A stretch of DNA of 64,000 nt from Pararge aegeria (lineage: Eukaryota > Arthropoda > Insecta > Lepidoptera > Nymphalidae): NCBI RefSeq assembly GCF_905163445.1, contig NC_053205.1, forward strand, positions 3,100,001 to 3,164,000, written 5' to 3'. A program made the position numbers and the translations under genes. The notes beneath the pieces are model-generated. The model searched no databases, was not told where the DNA came from, and saw nothing but the letters and a program-made list of their open reading frames with translations. Each line of letters begins with the position of its first letter. Position 1 is the first letter of the stretch. Shown piece by piece: positions 49,735-59,562 of the stretch.

Positions 49735-51304
49735 TGTTTTGGAATATAAAATGAAAGCATTTGTCAAGCTTGCATCAACCAAAAAGTAGAATTTCCGCAG
49801 CCACCAGCGTTTGCTTCTTCGTCCGATAGAATATGTGTTCTTGATTTGATCAAATAGGTGGACACCTCCCATTCTTTTTGTGTATTCTTTCACTACCCTT
49901 GGGCATTTCACTGTCAGCTTAGTGCCATCTTGTTGAGTTCTTTGAACTGTAGTCATTCCTTCTTTGGGATATAAAGCATTGGTTAGTAACAAAACCTCTT
50001 TGGTATCCTGCCATACAGTAAAAGCTACGTCTTGTTTAGTTCTCCACTTGAACTCGCCTTTTTTCAACTTCAAACTCTTGTTCCTCCCAGTTCTTTTTAT
50101 TATACTAGGTAAAACTGCTCTATTTCTTCTAACCGTTCCACTTGCAAATATATTTTTTTCATATAAATACTGCATGAGTGACCAGTCGCAAAAAAAATTA
50201 TCGAAGGTGATGTGTTTCTTGAAAGCTTCCTCTGACAATTTGATTGACAATCTTTTTACAACATTAGCACCCAAGCGCTCTTCTGTTCCTTGTCCCGTTT
50301 TACCTGTATAAATTTCGAAATTATATAGATACCCAGTGCTGCTGTCGCAGCAACACCACACTTTATATCCCCTTTTTATAGGTTTCAACGGCATATACTG
50401 CTTCAAGCTGGATCTTCCTTTGAAGAGGATCATGCTCTCATCGATGCTCTGTGATGATGAGTTGGTGGCATTATTTTGAAATGCATCATTGAGTAATGAT
50501 ATGAGAGGTCTAAGTTTATACAATTTGTCAAAATCGGGACTTTCTCTTTCGGGTTGTTCTCTGTTATTATTCAAATGAAGTGCCTGTAATATTTTCTTGA
50601 AACGTTTTACCGTCATAACATCAGCAAATTCGTTTACTCTTAAGCCAGGGTCTGTTGACCAATACAAATCTATTTGGGGCAGAATGTGATTATAATAAAA
50701 ATGCCCAAAAAAGCACGAATTTCTGCTTTGTCGACAGGACTCAAATTCTTTATCCGTTCCTGTTCCGCATACAAGTTCGTCTGAGTGATAATCAAATCAA
50801 AGCCATCATCGTTGAAAAACTTTTCAAAGTGGGCTACTGGACGGGCTTTTCTATTCCTAAGAGACTTAGGTTGTACTGTTACCTCAAATTACGATCAAAT
50901 TCATCAGGATCTGGCCGGGAAACCCACATATTTTTTCCCCATGACTCATCTTCACATTCTGATTCATCACTAGGTTCTTCCTCCAGTAATTCTGGGATCT
51001 GTTGGGTAGATTCAATACTCAAAGACTCGTCCTGATGTGAGTAATCTGATCTTCCAGCAGAAGTTGAATGTGATGAGGAAGGCTCTGGCTCTGGTCTATT
51101 TGTAAGTGTGTATTCTGATTGCTCCGGCGCAGGAGAACTTGTGAAAGAACTATTATCTTCCAGAACTCTTTGAATATTGTTCACATTGAATTCTTCTGCC
51201 TCATCAGACTCATTTCCGTCTTCTGAACCATCATCTGGAATCCAAAAGATCTCGTCCAAGGCCTTTTCTATTTCATCGTCACGCAAATAATGCTCTATTG
51301 TACG

Positions 51305-51680
51305 AGAAAATCTGAAAAAAATATGAACTAGTTGAACGACATACCCGGGCAGCGGGAATAATATTCCCACCAATAAAAAAAATCTTAGAAAATAGAAAAA
51401 AGATGGTGAATTCAAAAATACAGGCAAAAATCATAGGAGTAATTATAATTCCACAAAACGAAACTAAGTAATTACCTCTTTCCAAGTAAAGTTATGAAGA
51501 TTCACGGAGATTAAAACTGATCATGAAAAATACGCCAATTTTACATCAGCTGCATCGGCCATCACAAAAAGCAAAGGTAGGGGAAGCCCCCCCCACCTTT
51601 CCCCTTTGTCGGAAAAGTATAGTTTTCGAGTAATGATTTTTTTTATAAATCATAACCTCACTTCTTTTACATAGGAATAT
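51305..51680. other. Flank of piggyBac, upstream intron or exon not resolved
   Basis: By the acceptor at 51,304 this should contain the intron upstream of the piggyBac N-terminal exon. No first exon and no terminal TTAA with CCCTTT could be identified. A CCCC-rich patch lies at 51,575-51,605. Confidence 0.4.
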
Positions 51681-52160
51681 TGACCTATATATTAAATATC
51701 CTATGTTAAATATACCTTTTTAGTGTCAGATTCTAGGGGACGTCTCGCTCCGCTCTGCTTCGCTCGGCTCTCAATGGTCTTTTATGTTCTAACCTAACCT
51801 AACCTAGCTTCTTAAAATAGATTTTGACCTATGTATTAAATATCCTATGTTAAATATACCTTTTTAGTGTCAGATTCTAGGGGACGCCTCGCTCCGCTCC
51901 GCTTCGCTCGGCTCTCAATGGTCTTTTATGTTCTAACCTAACCTAACCTAGCTTCTTAAAATAGATTTTGACCTATGTATTAAATATCCTATGTTAAATA
52001 ACCTTTTTAGTCTCAGATTCTAGGGGACGCCTCGCTCCGCTCCGCTTCGCTCGGCTCTCAATGGTCTTTTATGTTCTAACCTAACCTAACCTAGCTTTTT
52101 AAAATATATTTTGACCTATAAATATATTAATTATCCTGTGTTAAATATACCTTTTTTCTA
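51681..52160. repeat. 144-bp tandem repeat, about 3.3 copies, with CCTAA runs
   Basis: Units start at tgacct 51,681, 51,825, 51,969 and 52,112 (spacings 144, 144, 143). Each has a tattaaatatcctatgttaa segment, a GC-rich cgctccgctccgcttcgctc segment and ctaacctaacctaacct, which is three insect-telomere-type CCTAA units. Copies differ by single bases. Confidence 0.9.
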
Positions 52161-52202
52161 TGATAGTGGTAAATGAAACAATGGAAGTTTTATTTTAATT
52201 AT

Positions 52203-53367
52203 TTAATTAATTTTATATACATGTTTTATACCTTGCATTACTTCAAGGAATGGATCCTTTTTATATTTCTCAATATTTCGCCTCCACAAATATTCAACTA
52301 TGACGTCTGCAAAATTTTGTGTATTATTGTAATTTTGTTTTTTAAAATATCTTTTTACCGCTCTCCATTGGGACTCAATTCGTTGAGTATGAGTCCCATC
52401 TTCAGCCACAAATGGATTATCTGGGTCTGAGTGGTTGACTTTTTTATGGATGTACCCGTGTTCTGCCAAGCAATCATATGCCCGCCAACAATCTGTATGA
52501 ACTGTGGTACCAGCAGCCACGTGTTTCTTTATAAGTGGCACCAGCACCTCAGCAGATCTAATATTGTCCGGGCACACCTCTAGTCTGAGATCCTCAGACC
52601 CATCTTCAATCATACCGAGCACCCAGTGTCCTTCTATGTGACGTCCTACAACAAGTAAAATTAATTTTAGACATTTAGCATGGCAAAAAGTAGGTGTGAA
52701 AAGACATCTTACTTATATGTATGTTACCTTTATTATATTTGCGTTTTCCAAATTTGCTCTCGTCAATCTGCACGATTTTGCCTGGGCCACCAATCATTCC
52801 CGAAAACTGTAGTTTTTCAAGGTGGTAAATAACATAATAACAATAATTAAAACAAACACTTATTGTGTTTCGGCTTAAACATGGCTGTTTCTCTCTTTTG
52901 TATGGGTCTTCATGAATTGTTTTATTATAAGACCATCCTTGAGAATATGCATAGATCAAATAATATACATGTGGTAAATCAAGCACAACATTTTCAAAAA
53001 AAGTTCCTAGTCTTCGGGAGATTTTAACTCCACTGCCTCCACCTTTCTTCTTACAGGATGCTTTGGCACATATAAATGTGCCAAAAGATTTGCAGCCAGT
53101 TGTGTAACATATTTTCATTAATGTTTTATGTTTTCCGCAACGCCGTTCCTTAAGGACCAGCCCTTCATCTTCACTATATCGAATACATTGCTCATTTGTT
53201 CCGAGTTTGCGCACGATATCCATCAGATTCCACATGAGTAGAATCTCTGAAACGTATAGCCCACGATTCACGTAGTCGCCGTCGTCGTCGAGGTAAATGG
53301 ATGATGGTGGCTCCAGTTGAGCGTCAGGCGCCGAAGAGGGCCCCGCTACGGGTTCGTAATCGCCCAT
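52203..53367 (-). CDS. Merlin (IS1595/ISXO2-type) transposase, two exons, apparently intact
   Basis: Read as complement(join(52203..52645,52728..53367)), 360 aa. Exon 1 ends AAAG|gtaaca and exon 2 follows ttgttgtag. The splice restores the conserved run KYNKGRHIEGHWVLG. Catalytic residues fit the Merlin DDE: D202 in QIDESKFG, D265 in VHTDCWRAY and E304 in THTQRIESQWRAVK. A Cys-rich segment lies near residues 88-106. No stop or frameshift is seen. ATG 53,367 (MGDYEPVAGPSS) is chosen. The frame extends upstream to 53,574, but that part is hydrophobic and unlike the family. Terminal inverted repeats were not found, so the element limits are unknown. Function: cut-and-paste transposition with 8-9 bp target duplications in this family. 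Confidence 0.85.
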
Positions 53368-53574
53368 TCTCAGGTCCGGTAAGCAAGCCAAAGTCCAAAG
53401 AATTGCAATCCAATCGAGTCCAGAAATAAAGCCAAGGTCAAACGTAAAAGCGATCAAAAAAGTCCAAAAACAGAGCAGAAGTCGTCGTAAAAACAGAGAA
53501 AACACAGCACTTAACACAACAAAGAACATTCGCGTGACCACTAGAGAAACGGAATGACGATTGACATTTGACAC

Positions 53575-54300
53575 TGACGGACGTTCGCAAAATAGCCGTC
53601 GACAACGTTCCGTTGCACACTTTTTTGTTGTAACTATTCATAAACTATACCAAATACATATCTAGCTGCATTTCGTTATACGCAATTTTTAGTGAAATTT
53701 ATTTTTATCGTAATTAATTTAAAATGCATTTCCGAAATCCAAAAACAGTGTATATGGACCAAGTTTAACCCAGACAAAGCTCCTAAGCAAAAAACATATG
53801 TAAAATCAAGTACCGGTTATCTATACCCAACCCGGTAATTGTGAAGCTGCTTTCTCCCCAAATACGTGTTTGTAAACGTTTTGTATCATAAGTTTTTCGG
53901 TAACGCTTAAAGCAATCCTTGGTCTCTTCTCTCTTGGAGACAAGCTTTGGCTTGACTTGCTTGAGGATATTGCTTCGTACAAATGATATGGATATCATTT
54001 GTACGAAACAATATAGCAACAAATAAAGACAATAATTACCACAAACACAACGTAACAAAAACAATAACTAAAAAGCGTGAGCGCAGAAAAAACATTCGTG
54101 CTGTCAAACTAGAGGTTGGAAGCCGAATTAGAAACATAATGGCGAACGACGCGCGCGGCGTTGATCGGTGTTGGCAATAGTCGCCGCGCCGCGTTTTGTA
54201 ATAAGCCTTTAAAAAACTGGTAGTACTGTAACTGAAGTTAGTAATTTATATCAGAGCACTTTTATACAATTTTAATAAAAAAATAGAAATTATATTCTCT
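53575..54300. other. Intergenic with a long palindrome
   Basis: 53,641-53,960 has no supported gene. The palindrome at 53,967-54,014 is listed separately. 54,130-54,200 is unusually GC-rich (cgacgcgcgcggcgttgatc). Confidence 0.4.
53967..54014. repeat. 48-bp near-perfect palindrome
   Basis: Arms 53,967-53,989 and 53,992-54,014 pair at 22 of 23 positions with only GG between them; the inner 16 bp (TTCGTACAAATGATAT) are perfect. This would form a cruciform. Confidence 0.85.
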
Positions 54301-54314
54301 AACCTGTAAGATGG

Positions 54315-54653
54315 ATGCGTCCCAAAAAGAAGAAAAAGCATCGTACGGATAATAAAATGCAAAAAGCCACATATACTCATGGATATTTGTTGGATGCCAA
54401 CCTGCTTGGAAAGAGCCCACTCAATTCGGCTAACGAAAACCATCGTACAGATTCATGTGAGATTCAACAGAGCCAGTATGCTCAGGCACAAAAGACTCTT
54501 GGACACTTCGAAAGGACTCCATTGGTGACCATTCTAAATGGACATCCTCCCGGCCAACGTTCCAGGTTTTTCTTTCCGTCTAAAATAAATGATAATATAA
54601 TTTTTCAAAAGAAAGTACCGTTTTTTTATGCAGTCTACGATGATGATGGTTAG
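54315..54653 (+). other. Unassigned open frame, possible exon
   Basis: 112 codons from ATG 54,315, starting with a lysine-rich run and containing LVTILNGHPPGQRSRFFFP. It ends beside gatgatg|gttagtatg, a plausible donor. No family recognised. It may be a piece of an older transposon or host gene cut off by the Harbinger insertion at 54,908. Confidence 0.2.
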
Positions 54654-54907
54654 TATGATAGATACTAGGTGGTTAACCGATTACCACTCTATGCACATTT
54701 AGAGCTTTTTGTAACAGAACGGGGAAGTACCACCGCCATGCATCCGCTGAAGAGGAACTGCCGGAACACAGCATTGGTGCAATGATGGGTTCCGGTCTGA
54801 AGTGGTTGCCAGTGGTAGGAACATGAGGCGTGCCCTGCGAAGTGTTTATCCGTTTATAGGCGATGGTTTTCCAATTAACATTAGACCATCTTCTTGGTCA
54901 CTTCAAA
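54654..54907. other. Flank of Harbinger 1, unassigned repeat-like DNA
   Basis: Moderately GC-rich stretch without a coding frame. It looks transposon-derived but I cannot name the family. Confidence 0.3.
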
Positions 54908-55122
54908 TGGTGCTCCCACATTGCCGTTATAAAATGTTTGTAAACATTTTATAACACCAAAACATTTACTAACAAATGTTAACAATTGTTGCACTTTGTT
55001 AGAAACTGTTACATGTTATAAGTGCTCCTACATTGATGGAAAATGTTTAAACATTTTATAACATCTAGTATTGGCTCGCAGTTTGGTTTCGCCTTCTGAG
55101 GGCTGAGGACGTCTACACGAAA

Positions 55123-57330
55123 ATGGAAGAAGATTTGCTCATTGGAATAGCTTTTATTTTTTGTTTAAAAAAGAAGAAAAAGCGCTCTTATTGGATGCGC
55201 CAAACGCTAAAAGCTAGAGGAAAATATAGTGCCACAGACTATCTCAAGGATTTAGGTATTGATGGTTGCTTAAAAGATTTTATAAGAATGAACAGTTCCG
55301 AATTTGAATATCTACAAAATTTAATTGGGGCAAAAATAGGCAAACGAGACACTACATTTAGAAAATCTGTAAGTGTGACGGAAAGACTTGCGGTAACGTT
55401 AAGATTTTTGGCAACTGGTAGCAGTTATAAAAGTCTTGGAAATGTGTTCAAGTTGTCAGACCAAGTGATATCTATTATCGTACCAGAAGTGTGCGAGGCT
55501 CTCAATGAGGTTTTAAAGGAATACATACAGGTAAGTCAAACAACATTTTTAATTATTTTTTTATTTACTTTTAATATGATCTAATCTAATCATACTTTAG
55601 GTAGGTACCTATCTTACCTTACTAATAATTTTTTTAATACTTAACAAACCAAACATGTATTTTTTAATTTTTGATTGATTCCAACAAATCGTTTAATGAT
55701 TGGGTCGAATCTTGGCTTGATTCCGATAAATTAGACGGACTCTGTGTTCTTGCGCTGGTACGAGTATGTGTCCTGGAGTTATCCGAAGAACTGGTTTCAA
55801 ATGAAGCCGAGGGACTCGGTGCGGTGTAGTATCCTCTCGAGCTACAGTCAGCATTATTTTCCGAAAAAGTGGATAGATTTGGTTCAGAGTTGTATCCCCA
55901 GGAACTACTAGCGGTTGGGTCTGTAAAGGTTGTTGGAAAATCATATTGTCCCATTGTCGCATTGTACAAAATATTGTTAATGTGATGTTGAGCAGTATTC
56001 TTAGCATTACTGTTTTTTATTTGTTTCAGTTTCATCGAGACATACTCTCCAAATGCGTCATTTTCATCCCTGCTTTTTCTAGATTCGTACATTCTTTGTA
56101 AAATATTTACAGCTTCTTGTTGTGTTGGATCTTGTTCTACTTCAGGCCGTCTTCTTTTCCGAAATGGTTTTGGGGTGGCGAAAGGCGTGCCCGTAGTTTC
56201 ATCAGTGACAGTATTTCCTGTTTCGTTCAAACTGAGAGTGTTTTCTGAAGCAATTCTGTTTTCTTCGTTACCCTGAAAGAATAGAACTAAACGATAATTT
56301 CAAGTTATAGGCGCGTCAAATTAGCTAAAATTGTAAAAAAATCTATAACCGCGATTTTCTTTTTCTATTACTTAACAACCCTTAACTGAAATCATATTTT
56401 TTTATAGTGTATTCTATTAATATTTCATACTTAATAAAAATATCCAATAAAATTTGTTAGAATAACGAGTTATAAATTTATTTTTCGCGCCTATTTCTTA
56501 ATCTTCTATTTTTGTTCCAGATACCAACAACACCTCAAGAGTGGCTACACGTGGCAAATTCATTTGAAGAAAAATGGAATTTCCCAAATTGCTTAGGAAG
56601 TATCGATGGAAAGCACGTAGCCATACAAAAGCCAATTGATAGCGGCAGTGAATATTACAACTATAAAGGATTTTACAGCGTTGTACTTTTAGCGATAGTG
56701 GACGCAGAATACAACTTTCTGTACGTGAATATTGGCTGCCAAGGACGCATAAGTGATGGCGGAGTTTTCGCAAACACAAAATTTCGAAATAAAATTAACG
56801 ACAATAGTTTAAAAATACCCAGTGACAGCTCACTACCAGGCAGAAACAAACCTCTTCCTTATGTGTTCGTAACAGATGATGCGTTCCCTTTACAAAAACA
56901 CTTATTAAAACCTTTTCCAGGACCACAGGATAGCAATTCTAAGGAAAGAATCTTCAGTTATAGACTGAGTCGTGCGAGGAGAACAGTAGAGAACGCATTT
57001 GGGATTTTGTCAGCCAGATTTAGAGTTTTACGAACTACAATATTATTAGATCCAGAAAAAACTACTACTTTAATTATGACATGCGTGCTACTGCATAATT
57101 TTATAAGAAAAACTGAATCGAGCATGATTTACGCTCCATCTCAATACTATGATGGAGATGACATAGTAACTCGTACACGTATCGATGGACAATGGAGATT
57201 AGAACAGCAGCAATTAACACCACTTGAAGCATGTGAATCCCTGACAGATGATGGGAAAGAAATAAGAAAAGAATTCGCAGAATATTTTTCAAATGAAGGG
57301 TTTTTGGACTGGGCATCTAAATATTATTAA
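55123..57330 (+). CDS. Harbinger transposase (HARBI1-type nuclease), two exons
   Basis: Read as join(55123..55530,56521..57330), 405 aa. Exon 1 ends ATACATACAG|gtaagt, and exon 2 follows tttttgttccag in the same phase. Exon 1 carries the N-terminal helical DNA-binding part (SVSVTERLAVTLRFLATG). Exon 2 carries the DDE nuclease: D165 in GSIDGKHVAIQ, D255 in FVTDDAFPLQ and E293 in LSRARRTVENAFG. It ends LDWASKYY. No stops. It should act with the MADF protein encoded on the other strand. The start ATG 55,123 precedes a run LIGIAFIFCLKKKKKRSYW; a later start is possible. Confidence 0.9.
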
Positions 57331-57679
57331 AAGACGTTAAAATAAAACTCACCTGCAACCCTCCATCGACAGTTAAACTTGGAATATTTTTGCCTTTAAG
57401 GAACATGAGTTTTTTAAATGCAAACCATTTACTTGACTCATTAGCTCCTGCACCAGATTTATTAGATTTACATTCTCGGTTAAATTGACCTACGAGTGAT
57501 CGAATCTTTTTTTCAATTACTTTTTTATCCATATTAAATTCACTGGCAATTTCCATCCAAGCATCGTGTTTTTTATTTCGGTCTTTGTAGCTCTCTGACA
57601 TCGTGTTCCATAGTACTTCTCTTGCTTGAAACATTTCAATCAGTTTGTAAACATCATCGTTATTCCAATTACCGGACAT
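55664..57679 (-). CDS. Harbinger-encoded MADF (Myb/SANT-like) protein, two exons
   Basis: Read as complement(join(55664..56272,57353..57679)), 311 aa. Exon 1 (109 aa) is a MADF domain (VYKLIEMFQAREVLWNT, then WMEIASEFNM and KKIRSLVGQFNRE) ending TTGCAG|gtgagt. Exon 2 follows ttctttcag in phase. It carries a KPFRKRRRPE basic stretch, a helix (AVNILQRMYESRKSRDE), a Ser/Thr-rich tail and a C-terminal LNDLLESIKN. In PIF/Harbinger elements such a protein helps bring the transposase to the nucleus and the transposon ends. Its second exon lies inside the transposase intron. Confidence 0.85.
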
Positions 57680-58010
57680 ATTTTATTGCTTGGCGCACGC
57701 GCAACCACTAATACACACGCACAGCGATGCACGCTGACACAAAGGAACTGACAAGCGAGACACCACGCGCAGCGACCTGCGTACTCTAACCCCCACCGCA
57801 CCGCACCGCCTATCCCGCCATCACCCTTATAAAATGTTTACAAACAAAAGATAACACATGTTTTATTTTGTTATAATTTGTTTTGTTATAAAATGTTTAC
57901 TAACATTACTAAACATTTTCTAACATGAAAATTTATTTGTGATTAAATGTTTGCTAACAAATGTTTACTAACGTTATTAAACATTTTCTAACGGCAATGT
58001 GGGAGCACCA

Positions 58011-58559
58011 AAACAATAAAAAAAACTGCAGAACCACAAGAGCAGCCAATGTTTTGCCGGCCTTTGAGGAATTTTCCTATTTAGAATTCATCAAACTATC
58101 TTTTTTAACGAGTGGGTCTTTAACCCTAGACATACTTTTGACGGAACACATTATATGGGAGATTGTTTCACAATTTGCAAGTGCGTAGCCAAATGATCAT
58201 CAATAGCTTATAACAGTCCACTTCTGGAATAAAGGCCTCTGGAATAAACCCAACAGGAGGGTTTGCCCATAATCGCCACACTGAGCAGACAAGTTGATGA
58301 CCGCAGTAGATGGTAGTGGTAGCACAGATGACTTTGCTGACCGTTCTTCGTAATAATAGAATTGGAATTGCATAGTACGAGACCCGTGAGAATAGGAGGT
58401 ACAGATGGTATAGTTTTTTTTTGCCATAAAGCATCTGTATGATACCTATTAGGATCTAACCTATTTACATGGTTAGAGAGTAACCTTTTTTTGATTGTAG
58501 GAGGAAATCCTCATGGATGTCAGCAGGCCTAAACCAAGTTGACATGCCCCACTGCACTA
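58011..58559. other. Transposon-derived flank, no intact gene
   Basis: 58,215-58,330 contains a widespread lepidopteran repeat (aggagggtttgcccataatc, cagacaagttgatgaccgca). A short open frame at 57,961-58,188 crosses the Harbinger end and is not credible as a gene. Confidence 0.4.
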
Positions 58560-59408
58560 GGAGTCGAATCACTCAGTGCCCTACGGACTAAAACCTACAT
58601 TCAGTGGCTTCCTTCCCGGAACCGCAATACGCATTACTTCAGGAAGGGGGCTGTCTAATCTGGCTGCGTTCTGTTTTTGCCGATTCCATTCATCCTTTAC
58701 TCGTCTTCCCATAATGTTTTTGAGCACTGTTGCACCCCTATTCCATTCCTCCTTACTTCTCAGCATCTTGTCAGCGACACCAGATTGTCTTTTTTTAAAG
58801 GCTCTCCTTTTTCGCCAGCTTTATTCCTCGTCTCTTAAAACTCTATGCAATAAAGTATCGCATGATTAGGCGTGTTCTCCTTACCACAAAACTGCCCTTG
58901 CAGTTTTCACTGGCTGCCTTGCCTATTGCATACAGGTTAAATACTCCATTCCGACTCAGCTCCTGTGTCATTAGCTTATCGACCTCCCCATATTTCCTGT
59001 CCAAATTCAAGGTCTTGTATAAGGTCTCGAGTCCACTGTCCTTTTCCCCTTTCCTTCCATTCCTTTCCTTATTCTTGTAGAGTTTTCTGCCGCTCTTCTT
59101 TCAGGGTTCCATGGTCGCGTGTTTTGGACAGCCTTTTTCTCTCTTTGAATAACCTATCTTTAGGTATCAAGCCTGCTATTACCAGAACAGCTTCCTTGGA
59201 TACTGTTCGGTAAGCACTACAGATTCGGATAGCAAAATGCCGCTGAATTCTGCCGAGCATATTACTATATTTAGCCATTTGGAGTGCTTGGCTTCAGACT
59301 GGTGCGCCGTACAGCATGACCGAGTGTGCGACTGATGATAGGATCCTTCTTTTTCCTGGCTCTTCGTCTACCTTTCCTGGGCATTAGCTGGCTAAGGGCT
59401 TGAACACA
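58560..59408 (-). pseudogene. R1-type LINE relic, RT thumb and C-terminus
   Basis: On the minus strand it reads, with frameshifts, ALSQLMP, HSVMLYGAPV, then RICSAYRTVSKEAVLVIAGL (59,069-59,278). This is the R1-family region after the RT palm. Decayed C-terminal sequence follows to about 58,560, including LKNIMGRRVKDEWNRQKQ. Multiple stops. It is separated from its 5' half by Harbinger 2. Confidence 0.7.
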
Positions 59409-59562
59409 AAACTGCGATGCGACGCGATGCATATTCGCAACGCAGAAAATTGCGACTCGAATTGCTGCGATGCGATTTCGTGCGGCAAGGCGTCTCTCAG
59501 GGTGACCATTCCTTCGACGACCGTCAACTATACTGAACGTATTTTGTAAACTAGTTCGTGAC

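Larger units (their letters stand above)
46526..51304 (-). pseudogene. piggyBac-type transposase gene, frameshifted and split by an insert
   Basis: Cut-and-paste transposase of the PGBD type, minus strand. A splice acceptor (tttttttcag|attttc) precedes the acidic N-terminal exon at 51,304. The catalytic core (50,667-49,735) holds the three Asp of the DDD site in SIDESMILFKG, ITFDNFF and GGVHLFDQIKNTY, at residues 76, 156 and 273 of the core ORF. The C-terminus (47,030-46,687) has the Cys-rich zinc-binding end (CKLCSTKTSD, KCDKC, LCITPCFAQYH). Two frameshifts, near 50,880 and 50,685, disable the N-terminal part. The gene is cut between YSKT and HKLTNLEFRV by the 2,704-bp virus-like insert. The flanks join in frame if a 2-bp CA repeat is removed. 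Confidence 0.85.
54908..58010. mobile_element. PIF/Harbinger transposon 1, complete
   Basis: 3,103 bp. Terminal inverted repeats of about 22 bp begin TGGTGCTCCCACATTGCC at 54,908 and end with the complement at 58,010. AAA stands on both sides as a possible 3-bp target duplication. Subterminal regions are rich in short inverted motifs (aaatgtttgtaaacatttta), and a partial second copy of the terminal motif (gtgctcctacattg) lies near 55,022. It encodes both proteins expected of the family, on opposite strands. Confidence 0.9.

Noticed and set aside
51781..51810. True telomere or chromosome end
   Set aside because: Only three CCTAA units per 144-bp repeat, and ordinary DNA continues on both sides.
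53438..53641. Upstream minus-strand frame as a longer Merlin N-terminus
   Set aside because: Different frame or hydrophobic composition unlike the family; ATG 53,367 gives the expected length.
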